Assembly (NCBI GenBank): GCA_944393005.1
Contig: CALXYO010000002.1
Span: 209,302 to 273,301, forward strand
Origin: an uncultured Spirochaetales bacterium
GTDB lineage: Bacteria; Spirochaetota; Spirochaetia; Sphaerochaetales; Sphaerochaetaceae
Direction: 5' to 3'
DNA: 64,000 bases
Shown here: piece after piece, positions 41,916 through 51,618 of the stretch
Layout of the letters: each line of letters begins with the position of its first letter
Position numbering within the stretch: position 1 is the stretch's first letter
The notes under the pieces: generated by a model
What the model saw: the letters and a program-made list of their open reading frames with translations, nothing else
The model's database searches: none
Told to the model about the DNA's origin: nothing
Program-made: the position numbers and the translations under genes

Positions 41916-42676
41916 AAAACGCATATGACAAAGTAAGGACAGCAAGACTCGCCTCAAGGCCCACATCGCTGGATTTCATATCTTCCATGTTCACCTCCTT
42001 CACCGAACTGCACGGCGACAGACGTTACGGAGACGACAAGGCAATTGTCGGCGGGATCGCTTTCCTGAAGGATATTCCCGTCACCGTGATAGGAATCGAG
42101 AAAGGAAAGAACACAAGGGAACGCATCCTGCGCTCCTTCGGTTCACCGGAACCGGAAGGCTACAGAAAGGCCCTGCGCCTGATGAGGCAGGCCGAGAAAT
42201 TCCACCGCCCTGTCGTGACCTTTGTGGACACCTCAGGTGCATACTGCGGCATCGGAGCGGAAAAGCGCGGACAGGGAGAAGCCATTGCGGAAAACCTCAT
42301 GGAGATGAGTGCACTGAATGTGCCGGTCGTGACCATACTCATCGGGGAAGGCGGCAGCGGAGGTGCACTGGCCCTGGCAGTATGTGACCGTCTGTGGATG
42401 CTTGAGAACAGCATCTATTCCGTGATTTCCCCGGAAGGATGCGCCAGCATACTCTACCGCGATGCGAAAAGGGCCGATGAAGCGGCAGCCGCCCTCCGGC
42501 TCACGGCCGAGGATGCCCTTGAATTCCATTTTGCGGACAGGATCATCAGTGAGGAAAAGCTTGGAAGCCGGGAATTCTTTGCCACTCTTTCCGATGAGCT
42601 TTATGAAGAAATAAAGCAGCTGTCGGAAATAGGGAACATAAGAGAGAGACGATATGAGCGTTTCCGCTCATTTTAA
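41912..42676 (+). CDS. accA: acetyl-CoA carboxylase carboxyltransferase alpha subunit
   Basis: 254 residues from a GTG at 41912, six bases after GGAGG. Core motifs are [49 protein letters not shown] and [14 protein letters not shown]. The protein is shorter than the E. coli subunit (319) because the N-terminal helical extension is reduced. It overlaps the downstream acyl-CoA synthetase gene by 23 bases. Confidence 0.95.
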   Translation: MKNAYDKVRTARLASRPTSLDFISSMFTSFTELHGDRRYGDDKAIVGGIAFLKDIPVTVIGIEKGKNTRERILRSFGSPEPEGYRKALRLMRQAEKFHRPVVTFVDTSGAYCGIGAEKRGQGEAIAENLMEMSALNVPVVTILIGEGGSGGALALAVCDRLWMLENSIYSVISPEGCASILYRDAKRADEAAAALRLTAEDALEFHFADRIISEEKLGSREFFATLSDELYEEIKQLSEIGNIRERRYERFRSF

Positions 42677-44324
42677 AGGACCAGAAATGATATATGACAG
42701 ATTCTGCACCGTCCATGAGAAGGACGGCAGGCTTGAGAACATAGATTTCCATTACAGCGGAAATTTCAATTTCGCTTACGACGTGGTTGACGCAATCGCG
42801 GCACAGCAGCCGGACAAGACAGCGCTTGTCTGGTGCAACAGCGAAGACGAGGAGAAGATATTCTCCTTCAGGGACATCAGGGACATGAGCATAAAATATG
42901 CAAAAGTCCTGATGAAGAACGGAATCGGAAAAGGAGACAGGGTCATAGTATGCCTGCGCCGCCATTACGAGTACTGGCCGCTTGCGGCAGCTCTTGAGAA
43001 AATAGGTGCCGTGATGATTCCGATGACACACATGCTGACTGCAGCCGACTTTGTCTACCGTCTTAAGGCATCAGATGCGAAAGGAGCTGTCATCACTCCT
43101 CTTTCAGATACACATGCAGAATTCCTGCAGGCATGTTCACAGTACGGCTGCGATGTGAGGAAATGGACGATCGGGAAAGACATTGAAGGCTACATGAACC
43201 TGTCCAGTGATGCTGACATGGAAAGTGCGGAGCCTTTTGAGCGGATCAGCACAAAAGCAGAAGAACCGATGCTCATTTATTTCACGTCAGGAACCACCGG
43301 TTATCCTAAAGGAGTGATCCATGACCATACCTACGCACTTGCCCATATCGTGACCGCAAAATACTGGCAGGGAGCAGAGGACAACGGCCTGCATTTCACT
43401 CTTGCAGAAACCGGATGGGCAAAAGCCTCATGGGGCAAACTGTACGGGCAGTGGCTTGCAGGCAGTGCCGTCATGGCCTACGATTTTGACAATTTCGACC
43501 CCAGCAGCCTGGTGACCATCATAAACAAATACCATGTGACCTCTTTCTGCGCACCGCCGACTGTATACCGCTATCTGGTGAGAAAGGGAGTTGCGGCAAT
43601 GCCGTCACTGCGTCATGCATCCACCGCCGGAGAATACCTCAGTCCGGAAATCTTCAGGGCATTCAAGGAAAAGACAGGCCTTGAGCTTCACGAAGGCTAT
43701 GGCCAGACGGAAACCGTGCTCATCGCAGGAAACCTCAGCGGCATCAAGGCTGTTGACGGTTCAATGGGTGTCCCCTCTCCCCTCTACACCATCATGATAA
43801 CAGATGAGAATGGAAAGGAAGCGGCAAGAGGAGAAAGAGGAGAGATCGTAATCCTTCCTGAAAACGGGAAAAAGCCGATCGGAATCTTCTCGGGATATCT
43901 GGGCAATGACGGACTATACAAAGATGCATGGAAGGACGGTGTATATCATACAGGGGACTCAGCATGCATGGATGAGGATGGATACCTGTGGTTCAAGGGG
44001 CGGTTTGACGACATCATCAAAAGCGGCGGATACAGAATAGGACCGGCTGAAATCGAGGATATACTTGTCACACACCCCGCAGTTCTCGAATGTGCTGTGA
44101 TAGGTGTGCCCGACACCCTGAGAGGCCAGGCGGTGAAGGCACTGATCCTCCTTGAGGACGGATTCCTTCCCTCAAAGGAACTCGACAAGGAAATAAAGGA
44201 ATACTGCAACTCAAAGCTTGCCGAGTACAAATGGATAAGGAAAATAGGATTCGTTGAGAGTTTTCCCAAAACCATAAGCAACAAGATAAGGAAGAACGAG
44301 CTGAGGAAAGCAGAAGGACTGTGA
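42654..44324 (+). CDS. acyl-CoA synthetase (AMP-forming, medium-chain ACSM-like)
   Basis: 556 residues of the ANL superfamily. The ATP loop [13 protein letters not shown] is followed by [21 protein letters not shown] and the C-terminal domain hinge with the catalytic Lys in [13 protein letters not shown]. The middle segment resembles medium-chain and benzoate-type ligases. It is co-translated with accA as the last gene of the fatty-acid operon, which suggests activation of exogenous fatty or short carboxylic acids, perhaps to supply primers. A terminator follows. Confidence 0.88.
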   Translation: MSVSAHFKGPEMIYDRFCTVHEKDGRLENIDFHYSGNFNFAYDVVDAIAAQQPDKTALVWCNSEDEEKIFSFRDIRDMSIKYAKVLMKNGIGKGDRVIVCLRRHYEYWPLAAALEKIGAVMIPMTHMLTAADFVYRLKASDAKGAVITPLSDTHAEFLQACSQYGCDVRKWTIGKDIEGYMNLSSDADMESAEPFERISTKAEEPMLIYFTSGTTGYPKGVIHDHTYALAHIVTAKYWQGAEDNGLHFTLAETGWAKASWGKLYGQWLAGSAVMAYDFDNFDPSSLVTIINKYHVTSFCAPPTVYRYLVRKGVAAMPSLRHASTAGEYLSPEIFRAFKEKTGLELHEGYGQTETVLIAGNLSGIKAVDGSMGVPSPLYTIMITDENGKEAARGERGEIVILPENGKKPIGIFSGYLGNDGLYKDAWKDGVYHTGDSACMDEDGYLWFKGRFDDIIKSGGYRIGPAEIEDILVTHPAVLECAVIGVPDTLRGQAVKALILLEDGFLPSKELDKEIKEYCNSKLAEYKWIRKIGFVESFPKTISNKIRKNELRKAEGL

Positions 44325-44362
44325 TTTGACAGGAAGCCCAGTCAACCATGAGAAAACAGGGA

Positions 44363-44402
44363 CAGCCGGAAGAGAAACCCAGAAATGCTCCGGCTGCCTT
44401 TT
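44363..44402 (+). terminator. terminator of the fatty-acid operon
   Basis: CAGCCGGA/TCCGGCTG (44363-44370, 44389-44396) followed by CCTTTTTCATTTTT, 38 bases after the synthetase stop. Confidence 0.85.
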
Positions 44403-44449
44403 TCATTTTTCCCGCTTCTGCCTTATTGATCAGCCCCACTCATTCTGAC

Positions 44450-44469
44450 AAGAGTCTGCAAAGACTCTT
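44450..44469. other. hairpin between the fatty-acid operon and the tetR-type gene
   Basis: Perfect 8-bp stem AAGAGTCT/AGACTCTT with a 4-base loop. It lies 66 bases past the stop of the minus-strand TetR-type gene. No U-tract follows on either strand, so its role is unclear. Confidence 0.4.
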
Positions 44470-44534
44470 TGCTTCTCATGCAATGAAATGCATGGAAGGC
44501 CGTTGACAATACGCATGAAGCTCAGTCCTGGTGT

Positions 44535-45098
44535 TTAAAGTACAGGTTCAATCACAGAGCGGAAGTAGCAGTCCAGTTCCTCCGGAGTCTGTTTCATCCT
44601 TCCCCGGATCCACCAGAGCACCATCTCCACAAAACTTCCAGAAATGTGATTCACAAGAAAATCAGCAGGCACTTTTCTACCAAAGGGATGTTTCTGCATG
44701 TCAAACTGCGAACGGATCAGCTCACACAGACTATCCTTGAAAAAACGGAGGAAGATTTCATTGCTCTCACAGGAAAGCAGCCCGAGAACATTACTGTCGT
44801 TTTCCTTCAAGTGCTGAAGCAGATGACAGAAAATAGATTCCGGTGCACTGCCATCACAATACAGCCCATGAGTGTGGGAACAGTCCTCTGCGCTGGCAAT
44901 GATATGACAGAACAGATTCTCGCACAATGCTTTCAGCAGCTCATCCTTTGTTTCAAAATGAGCATAGAATGTGGTACGTCCCACATTTGCCCTGTCAATG
45001 ATTTCCTGTACCGTGATACGGCTGTAGCTTTCTTCACCCAGGAGAGCAGTGAAAGCCTGGAATATAGCTGCCCGTGTCTTCTGCTGACGTCTGTCCAT
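44535..45098 (-). CDS. TetR-family transcriptional regulator
   Basis: 187 residues from the ATG at 45098, which begins the first helix (MDRRQQKTRAAIFQAFTALL). The helix-turn-helix is TVQEIIDRANVGRTTFYAHF. The C-terminal domain contains TetR_C-like helices with Cys and His residues (CENLFCHIIASAEDCSHTHG, exactly 20 residues), which might sense metal or thiol stress. It is divergent from the P-ATPase gene, with three palindromic elements between them, so it most likely represses that pump. Confidence 0.88.
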   Translation of the reverse strand: MDRRQQKTRAAIFQAFTALLGEESYSRITVQEIIDRANVGRTTFYAHFETKDELLKALCENLFCHIIASAEDCSHTHGLYCDGSAPESIFCHLLQHLKENDSNVLGLLSCESNEIFLRFFKDSLCELIRSQFDMQKHPFGRKVPADFLVNHISGSFVEMVLWWIRGRMKQTPEELDCYFRSVIEPVL

Positions 45099-45133
45099 GA
45101 TGATTACCCCATTTTTGAACAATTTCACATAAG

Positions 45134-45233
45134 TGTCCGTTACCGAACAGTTTGAATGAACTATCCATTGTTATTATACAGTTTTTCCAACACAATTAAA
45201 GAGAACAAAATGTTCGTTACAATACTTATTGTA
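45134..45233. promoter_or_regulatory. operator cluster between tetR-type gene and P-ATPase
   Basis: Three symmetric elements: TGTCCGTTACCGAACA (45134-45149, arms TGTyCG/CGrACA), GAACAAAATGTTC (45203-45215, perfect) and TACAATACTTATTGTA (45218-45233, 7-bp arms). The decamer TGTyCGTTAC occurs at both 45134 and 45211. The spacing suits a TetR dimer controlling both divergent promoters. Confidence 0.6.
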
Positions 45234-45282
45234 CGCAAGGCTTCTGTATTTGTCGGAGGCTTTCTGCGAAAGGAGGAATCCA

Positions 45283-47187
45283 ATGGCATCAGCATTGAAG
45301 AGAATCAATGATGTTCTCGCAGGACTGCCTATGACCATTGCGGCAGGAGTTTTCCTTCTGCTGGATCTGGTCCCGCATTTAGCGGAGGAATTCAGCGGAA
45401 ACACGGTGCACATGAGTTTTTTACCGTTTGACCCTGCATGGGTAACCATCATTGTCAGCGGCATACCTTTACTTTACCTTGCAATCTGTCGGATCATTCA
45501 CAACCACGGCATCAGCAAGATATCTTCTGCCCTTCTCATATGTATCGCAATGTTTGCAGCGCTTGCCATAGGAGAATTGTTTGCTGCAGGAGAAGTGGCT
45601 TTCATCATGGCACTTGGGGCATTGCTTGAGGAAGCAACCACAAACCGTGCGAAAAAAGGATTGAAAAAGCTGGCCGGACTGGCCCCGACCCGTGGACGCC
45701 GCATCCGTGACGGAAAGGAAGAAATGATTCCTGCAATGGATATTCGCGAAGGAGATATTCTGCGTATTCTGGCGGGAGAAACAATCCCGGTGGACGGAAA
45801 GATCCTGACAGGTGAGACATCGGTGGATCAGTCTGTCATAACCGGAGAATCCCTTCCTGTAGACAAGGCCGCCGGGGATGAGGTGTTCTGTGGAACAATC
45901 AACCGGTTCGGAGCAATCGACATAACAGCGACAAAAGTCGGAGAAGACAGTTCCCTGCAAAAGCTGATACGCATGGTTAGGGATGCGGAAAACAGGCAGG
46001 CACCCATGCAGCGGATTGCCGACCGGGTCGCTAGCTGGCTTGTCCCGGTTGCCCTGCTGATTGCTGTTATGGCCTATGTGTTCTCCGGCAATATTGTCAC
46101 GGCCGTGACAGTACTGGTGGTGTTCTGCCCATGTGCCCTGGTGCTGGCCACTCCCACTGCAATCATGGCAGCCATCGGACAGGCCACAAAACACGGTATC
46201 ATCATAAAGTCGGGGGAATCGCTGGAAAAGATGGGAAAAGCAGATACAATCGCATTTGATAAAACCGGAACCCTTACGTTCGGATGTCTGGAAATCAGCG
46301 ATGTAATTGTCTTCTCATCTTTGCTCTCGGAAGAAGATCTGCTTGCCATGGCAGCATCTGCCGAGGCAAAAAGCGAGCATCCTCTGGGAAAAGCCGTTGT
46401 AGCAGGTGCAAGGAAACTGAATCTGCCATTAACAGAGTCGCTGGATTTCAAAATGGCAGCAGGAAAAGGCATCTGTGCCGTGATTGCAGGAAAGCACCTG
46501 CTTTGCGGAAATGAAAAATTCCTTCAGGAACAGGGAGTCGCCATCAGCGGACAGATACATGGCATACTGGAAAAACTCCGCAGCGAAGGAAAAGCTTCCA
46601 TTCTTGTAGCTGAGAACAATGTCTGCACCGGTGTGATCACGCTGTCCGATGTACTGCGTCCGGAAGCAAAAGATATGATCTCACAGATTAATTCCATGCA
46701 CACCCGCACTGTATTGCTCACAGGCGACAATGAGAAAACCGCAGAATATTTTGCAAAACAGGTGGGAATCTCAGAAGTACGGGCAGAATTGCTGCCGGAA
46801 GAAAAAGTGCGGAATATAGAATCACTGAAAGCCTCCGGCCGTAAAGTCTGTATGATCGGCGATGGCGTAAACGATGCTCCCGCATTGAAAACCGCAGATG
46901 TCGGAGTTGCAATGGGAAGCATTGGCAGCGATATTGCCGTGGAAGCTGCCGATATTGCACTTATGAGCGATGACATCTCGAAAATTCCTTATCTGAAAAG
47001 GCTGTCCAATGCTACTGTGAAGACAATAAAATTCAGCATCACTCTTTCCATGTGCATAAACTTTGTAGCTATTGTGCTTTCTCTTCTGGAGATGCTGACC
47101 CCCGTCACCGGAGCACTGGTACACAATGCAGGATCCTGCTTTGTGGTGCTGATTGCAGCACTGCTGTATGACAGGAAATTTGACTGA
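45283..47187 (+). CDS. heavy-metal P1B-type ATPase (second copy, metal uncertain)
   Basis: 634 residues from the ATG at 45283, preceded by AAAGGAGG. Motifs: TGES, FCPCALVLATP (ion-binding CPC), AFDKTGTLTFG, TGDNEKTAEYF and GDGVNDAPALK. The last helix reads LVHNAGSCFVV instead of the Asp-x-Gly of the exporter at 2103, so the metal differs or is coordinated differently. No N-terminal HMA domain. Arginine is mostly CGN here (about 16 CGN to 6 AGR), while the neighbouring accC uses AGR about 24 to 5, a sign of recent transfer together with its regulator. Confidence 0.9.
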   Translation: MASALKRINDVLAGLPMTIAAGVFLLLDLVPHLAEEFSGNTVHMSFLPFDPAWVTIIVSGIPLLYLAICRIIHNHGISKISSALLICIAMFAALAIGELFAAGEVAFIMALGALLEEATTNRAKKGLKKLAGLAPTRGRRIRDGKEEMIPAMDIREGDILRILAGETIPVDGKILTGETSVDQSVITGESLPVDKAAGDEVFCGTINRFGAIDITATKVGEDSSLQKLIRMVRDAENRQAPMQRIADRVASWLVPVALLIAVMAYVFSGNIVTAVTVLVVFCPCALVLATPTAIMAAIGQATKHGIIIKSGESLEKMGKADTIAFDKTGTLTFGCLEISDVIVFSSLLSEEDLLAMAASAEAKSEHPLGKAVVAGARKLNLPLTESLDFKMAAGKGICAVIAGKHLLCGNEKFLQEQGVAISGQIHGILEKLRSEGKASILVAENNVCTGVITLSDVLRPEAKDMISQINSMHTRTVLLTGDNEKTAEYFAKQVGISEVRAELLPEEKVRNIESLKASGRKVCMIGDGVNDAPALKTADVGVAMGSIGSDIAVEAADIALMSDDISKIPYLKRLSNATVKTIKFSITLSMCINFVAIVLSLLEMLTPVTGALVHNAGSCFVVLIAALLYDRKFD

Positions 47188-47205
47188 TCATCCCGAAGGA
47201 TCATC

Positions 47206-47234
47206 CCGGCATTCAGAGGAATTCTGAAAACCGG
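47206..47234 (+). terminator. hairpin after the second P-ATPase
   Basis: CCGG-TTCAGA / TCTGAA-CCGG with small internal loops (47206-47217, 47223-47234), 19 bases past the stop. No U-tract. The surrounding 231-bp gap (47188-47418) also has a direct repeat GATCATCCCG (47187-47208) and no gene. Confidence 0.5.
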
Positions 47235-47418
47235 ATCATAGAAGATGAAGACAGACCCCAGCAGAGCTTTCTCCGTTATCATCTGTCTTCTCTTCCTCAC
47301 GTGCGGGCTGCCGGAATAAGAGAAGATGCACTCTGTTTCATCACCTGCTTTCATATACCTCTGCCGCCATTGAGAGAAAACCGGAGCCGGTGTAAGCTTT
47401 CATCATAAGGCGGTGAAT

Positions 47419-48210
47419 ATGAAACTCAGGATTCTGTCAACAATCATTATATCAGTGCTGTGCCTCCTTTCATGCACTGAGCCCAATGTCTACACTTCAC
47501 TCGGTCTGTATGATCCGCTTGATCACAGCCGGGGCACGGTAAAAACAGTCAGCATACCCCATGGCAGCAGTTTCAATCTGCTGGACATCACTGATGACTA
47601 CAAGGGGAAAATCAAAATCAATTATGAGCCGCAAAAGGACTACAATGTAATAAAGCAGCTGACAGAAAGAGAAGCGGACACACTGATCCAGACAGTCAGA
47701 TACCTGAGCCAGTATGGTGATCTTGACTCCTATCTATCCCGCCCGCTTGATGCACTGTCAAAGGCTTACTGTAATGATACAAAGGATTTTGCATACGAAA
47801 TCCTTGAGAATATCAGCTCTTTCATCCGCACACTCTCAGAGAATCTTGAGGCTGCGGGAATCAGCATAAATCCTGACAGTCTTGTCCGTTTTTTCGAAGA
47901 TCTGCAAACAACTGTAGACAATGTTGAATGCAAAACGATAAAGGATTACATAACCATCCAGCTCACGATAAACACGATCGCTTCTGTCTTTGACGTGCTG
48001 TACATCCTTCTTGTCGACACAACAGGTGATCTCGCTGTAGATTTCGTATCCCTGATGAAAAACGAGGAAATAAACCTGATGGCAGGTGTGGCGGCAAATG
48101 CAGTCGAGCTCACATCGGTACTGCTTGATGCCATCTCGCAGATTGATCTTGTCGGCAGCGACATTGACTCATTTTACGACCTTTCCGATATCGTGGAGGG
48201 AATATTATGA
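47419..48210 (+). CDS. lipoprotein of unknown function
   Basis: 263 residues from the ATG at 47419 (a GTG six bases earlier lies inside the ribosome-site region AAGGCGGTG). A lipoprotein signal ends LLSC with the lipid Cys at residue 19. The mature part is largely alpha-helical with repeated hydrophobic heptads (VIKQLTEREADTLIQTVRYL, VDFVSLMKNEEINLMAGVAA) and no known catalytic motif. Its stop overlaps the next start as ATGA, tying it to the outer-membrane barrel gene. A helper or anchor for that barrel is a reasonable guess. Confidence 0.75.
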   Translation: MKLRILSTIIISVLCLLSCTEPNVYTSLGLYDPLDHSRGTVKTVSIPHGSSFNLLDITDDYKGKIKINYEPQKDYNVIKQLTEREADTLIQTVRYLSQYGDLDSYLSRPLDALSKAYCNDTKDFAYEILENISSFIRTLSENLEAAGISINPDSLVRFFEDLQTTVDNVECKTIKDYITIQLTINTIASVFDVLYILLVDTTGDLAVDFVSLMKNEEINLMAGVAANAVELTSVLLDAISQIDLVGSDIDSFYDLSDIVEGIL

Positions 48211-49283
48211 AAAAGAAACTGAGTTCTCTGATCATATTTCTCATCTGTGCCATGACATGTCTGAATGCTGTCTCGATTGACGCACGTGCAAGGGGAAACG
48301 CTGTTCTCACAAGTGAAGATGTCAGCTACGCTTTCTCCCATAACCCCGCATTCCTCGCATCCTCCGACTTCTCTCTTGAGATTCCTCTTTCAGCCCGGCT
48401 TTTCAATGCTTCCGGAGTCCTCTCAAATGACCTTGTGGAGAACATTTCAGATATCGCCTCCATGGATCAGGAAAGGATGGTCAGCGGCATTCTTGATCTT
48501 TTAAGGGAATTCTCGGGAACCATGCCGCTTGTTTCCATCGAGGAAAGGATTGCACTCACTCTCTTCGGCATGGGAGCAAGCATAAGTGCATCGGAAAGAG
48601 TCATAACCACGGGAGGATCCGTTGCAACGAATCTGTCTCTTGATCTGCGCGGCACCCTTTCTGCGGGCTTTGCCCATAAATTCGATTTTGATGACGGCTG
48701 GTCGCTTGCAGCCGGTGCCATCCTGAATCTCGACTACATGATATGCACATCCCCGGCAGGAGTCGAGACAGTCGTCGGCATCCTGCTTGATCCGGATGGC
48801 AGCGGAGACTTCAGCATATACAGCGGACATGCAGTGTCGGCGGATATCGGTATAAACATCACCTATCCTCTCGGTTTCTCCACTGCCTTCACAGTGAGAA
48901 ATCTCGGCAGTGCCTATCATATGAATGATGATAATGGCAATTCCTTCACACTGCCCAATCCTGTCGAAATGGACACAGCAGCCGGCTGGAAAGGCAGCTG
49001 GTCATTCCTTTCCCTTGATCTTGAGATCGGCATGAGAGGCTGGAACCGCATCCGTTCATACCCGGATCTGCTTGAAAGCCTGAATGCCGGAGCTTCACTC
49101 GGAATAACGAAATTCATCGATATCAACCTCGGCCTTGACGGAGGCTACCCTTCCTGCGGAATCACGCTTGACTTCCTCTGCTTCGAAATCGCCGCGGCTT
49201 ATTACTGGCAGGATTTCGGCATCGTGTACGGTCTGGCACCCCGTGACGTTCTCTCGCTTGAGGTCGCACTTTCTTTTGAATAG
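48207..49283 (+). CDS. outer-membrane beta-barrel protein (FadL/PorV-like fold, spirochaete type)
   Basis: 358 residues. A signal peptide (MKKKLSSLIIFLICAMTCLNA) is followed by ARGNAVLTSEDVSYAFSHNP, a family hallmark of FadL/PorV/UPF0164-like proteins (an early N-terminal segment plugging the barrel). Alternating beta-strands then run to the C-terminal VALSFE. LNLDYMICTS, GHAVSADIGINITYPL and FTVRNLGSAYHM illustrate the strand pattern. Likely a channel for hydrophobic or chelated ligands in the outer membrane. It sits between the lipoprotein and the CbiK-like gene, ten bases from the latter. Confidence 0.8.
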   Translation: MKKKLSSLIIFLICAMTCLNAVSIDARARGNAVLTSEDVSYAFSHNPAFLASSDFSLEIPLSARLFNASGVLSNDLVENISDIASMDQERMVSGILDLLREFSGTMPLVSIEERIALTLFGMGASISASERVITTGGSVATNLSLDLRGTLSAGFAHKFDFDDGWSLAAGAILNLDYMICTSPAGVETVVGILLDPDGSGDFSIYSGHAVSADIGINITYPLGFSTAFTVRNLGSAYHMNDDNGNSFTLPNPVEMDTAAGWKGSWSFLSLDLEIGMRGWNRIRSYPDLLESLNAGASLGITKFIDINLGLDGGYPSCGITLDFLCFEIAAAYYWQDFGIVYGLAPRDVLSLEVALSFE

Positions 49284-49292
49284 GAAAGAAAA

Positions 49293-49949
49293 GTGAAGAA
49301 AAGAATAATCATCGCATACTTCGGCACAAAAGATGAGAAAGCAATGGCACAGCTTTCGTCATTCATAAAAGAACTGCAGGCAGAATCATCAGTGTCATGC
49401 GGGAGCATCAGCCTGATGCATAAGGACGTTGCAAACCAGCTTGTATTTCCAGCTGATGAGAAGATCCTCATGCTTCCGCTTCTCATCCAGAGAGGAGGAA
49501 CCTATGAAAAGCTTCTCTCATGCGGATTTGAAACAGCTCCGCCCCTGCTTTGCCGGGCAGAAGACATAAGGGAATGTGCCTCTGTCATAAACCGCACTCT
49601 GGAGAAGAAGACGGATCACAACTATATTCTCATCGCACACGGGGATGAGATGCGTAGGATAGAAGAGTACGGAACACTTCAGAACTGTCTGAGAGACGAT
49701 GTGATCATCACGGCACTTAAAGGAAAAGACAGATACACAGATGTCTTTCCTTCATGCAGGAACATCACGCTCATTCCGTTTCTGCTCACCTGCGGTCATC
49801 ATGCCGCACATGAGATCAATACCGGATGCAGAGAGCATTTCATGAAAAGAGGATACTCTGTCACGACAGTGGAAAGCGGGATCCTCTCACTCTTTCCGGG
49901 TATCAGGGGGATCTTCATCCGCCATATGAAGGAACTAGAAAAAGAGTGA
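49293..49949 (+). CDS. CbiK/HmbS-type cobalt or iron chelatase-like protein
   Basis: 218 residues from a GTG with AGGAAAG in front. The chelatase fold is seen in IIIAYFGTKDEKA at the N-terminus. Putative metal ligands are His in ILIAHGDEM and the cluster LLTCGHHAAHEI, corresponding to the two His of anaerobic cobaltochelatase CbiK. No signal peptide. In strict cobalamin makers CbiK inserts Co2+ into sirohydrochlorin, but no other corrin gene is here. The neighbouring chelate importer and barrel suggest handling of an imported tetrapyrrole or its metal (inference). It overlaps the convergent ABC ATPase gene by 15 bases. Confidence 0.75.
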   Translation: MKKRIIIAYFGTKDEKAMAQLSSFIKELQAESSVSCGSISLMHKDVANQLVFPADEKILMLPLLIQRGGTYEKLLSCGFETAPPLLCRAEDIRECASVINRTLEKKTDHNYILIAHGDEMRRIEEYGTLQNCLRDDVIITALKGKDRYTDVFPSCRNITLIPFLLTCGHHAAHEINTGCREHFMKRGYSVTTVESGILSLFPGIRGIFIRHMKELEKE

Positions 49950-50645
49950 GTACTGACGCCCTTCATCATCAGTGAGTTTTCTGAGAGTGAGGGAGAAAAA
50001 CCTTCCCCCTATATCATCAGATATGAACACGGCAGGATTTCCTTTGAAGGCCAGCCTGCCTTCTGACAGGACAATGAGCTCATCACTTATTTCAAGTGCC
50101 TTGTTGATGTCATGGAATGAAGCGAGCACGGTCTTTTTCTCTTCTGCAAGCTTTCTCATTCTCTGCTCAGTCAGCTTTCTGTACATGGCATCCAGATTCG
50201 CCTCACTTTCGTCAAATGAATATAGAAGCACATCACGGGAGAGCATGAGGGAAAGGAACACCATAACCCTTTCCCCGCCTGAAAGACTTGCAAGGTTCTG
50301 TCTCACGAGATGGGAAAGAGAGAATCCGTCAAGCAGTGCGGCGGCCTGTCCGTTGTGTTCGAAAAGGGACGCTGTGCTCACTGATGAGACAGGAATGCTC
50401 TGGGGAAGAAGGGCGTGAAGTTTTTCCTTTTCCTTTCTGCTGCATCGGGACAGTTCCTTTCCGTTGAAGCGGATACTTCCGCCGTAATGCGGGAAATAGG
50501 AATTCAGTGCCCTGATCAGCGTGGTCTTGCCGCTTCCGTTAACCCCGCACAATGCATATATCTTTCCCTCTTCAAGTGTGAAGGAAAGATTGTCAAGAAG
50601 AGTTTTCCCGCCTTCCATTATCGTAAGGGACGAAACTTCAATCAT
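49935..50645 (-). CDS. iron-chelate/B12-type ABC importer, ATP-binding protein
   Basis: 236 residues. Walker A is GVNGSGKTT, the signature is LSGGERV, and Walker B is VLLYSFDESEANLD, where the usual DEP is DES. SFHDINKALEISDE carries the switch His. These match the FecE/BtuD/FhuC class. It overlaps the permease gene by eight bases. Confidence 0.88.
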   Translation of the reverse strand: MIEVSSLTIMEGGKTLLDNLSFTLEEGKIYALCGVNGSGKTTLIRALNSYFPHYGGSIRFNGKELSRCSRKEKEKLHALLPQSIPVSSVSTASLFEHNGQAAALLDGFSLSHLVRQNLASLSGGERVMVFLSLMLSRDVLLYSFDESEANLDAMYRKLTEQRMRKLAEEKKTVLASFHDINKALEISDELIVLSEGRLAFKGNPAVFISDDIGGRFFSLTLRKLTDDEGRQYSLFF

Positions 50646-51618
50646 ATCTTTTCCTCCTTACAAGCAGAAAGATGAGGAACGGCACGCCTGTAATGGAAAG
50701 GAAAATGCCTGCAGGAAGTTCACCCGGGGAAATCACGGTACGGGCCAGAAGATCTGCCGAAAGCACCAGAAGCGGTCCTGCCAGGGCAGATATAACCAGC
50801 GACCTGAGCGCCTCTCCTCCGCTGAGGAAGCGGGCAAGATGAGGAATCACAAGACCGACAAAGCCCAGCAGTCCTGCGAATGAGACCGCACTGGATGCAA
50901 GCAGGGCCGCTGCCGAAGCAAGGATTATCCTGATTCTGAAAGGACGGTATCCCATGGATGATGTGATCTCATCCCCCAGTCTTATGATGTTCATCACGGG
51001 AGAAAGTGAGAAACACAGTATTCCTCCCGCACATATCAGGAAGGAGGGAACGATGAGGGAGGAGGCATATACAGATGCAAAGCCTCCGACCGAGAATGAG
51101 CTGTAGGATGACATCACATCAGGAAAAAGCGAACTCAGCGTGCTTATAAGCGCATTGAAAAGAGCATTTACGGCAACACCGGAAAGAATAAGGGAACCTG
51201 ATGAGCCTATGCTCTTCGTGAATGCAGAAATGATGAAGACAAGCGCACAGGCCATAAGCGCACCGGCGAATGCCGCAAATGGCAGCAGATGGAAAAGATC
51301 GGGAAAGAAAACAAGGAACAGAAGGACTGCAAATCCCGCGCCCGCGTTTATTCCGATTATGTTTCCGCTTGCAAGATCATTTGAACTTGCGCTCTGGATG
51401 AGCAGTCCGGACAGGGAAAGCGCGAAACCGGCAAGAACTGCGGCAAAAAGGCGCGGCAGGCGCAGAGAGAAGAATATTATATTGCTCCCTGAGCCGCTTT
51501 CAAAAATCCCGGAGTAATCCAGATCGGCACTGCCCGTGAACAGTGACAGGATGGAAACCAGAACCAGCAGAAGCGAAAGAAGCATCACAAGAGACGGAAA
51601 CCTGTACTTACTCCCCAT
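50638..51618 (-). CDS. FecCD-family permease of the iron-chelate/B12 ABC importer
   Basis: 326 residues and about 10 helices. LRLPRLFAAVLAGFALSLSGLLIQ and NDLASGNIIGINAGAGFAVL are signature blocks of FecCD permeases. FVGLVIPHLARFLSG is the coupling segment, and PGELPAGIFLSITGVPFLIFLL ends the protein. A single permease gene implies a homodimeric channel as in BtuC. Confidence 0.92.
   Translation of the reverse strand: MGSKYRFPSLVMLLSLLLVLVSILSLFTGSADLDYSGIFESGSGSNIIFFSLRLPRLFAAVLAGFALSLSGLLIQSASSNDLASGNIIGINAGAGFAVLLFLVFFPDLFHLLPFAAFAGALMACALVFIISAFTKSIGSSGSLILSGVAVNALFNALISTLSSLFPDVMSSYSSFSVGGFASVYASSLIVPSFLICAGGILCFSLSPVMNIIRLGDEITSSMGYRPFRIRIILASAAALLASSAVSFAGLLGFVGLVIPHLARFLSGGEALRSLVISALAGPLLVLSADLLARTVISPGELPAGIFLSITGVPFLIFLLVRRKRYD

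Noticed and set aside
44450..44469. Terminator for the tetR-type gene
   Set aside because: It is 66 bases past the stop and lacks a U-tract on either strand, so it is listed only as a hairpin.
49293..49949. Evidence for a cobalamin biosynthesis operon
   Set aside because: CbiK-like protein stands alone; no other cbi, cob or hem gene is visible, so only a chelatase-like role is stated.
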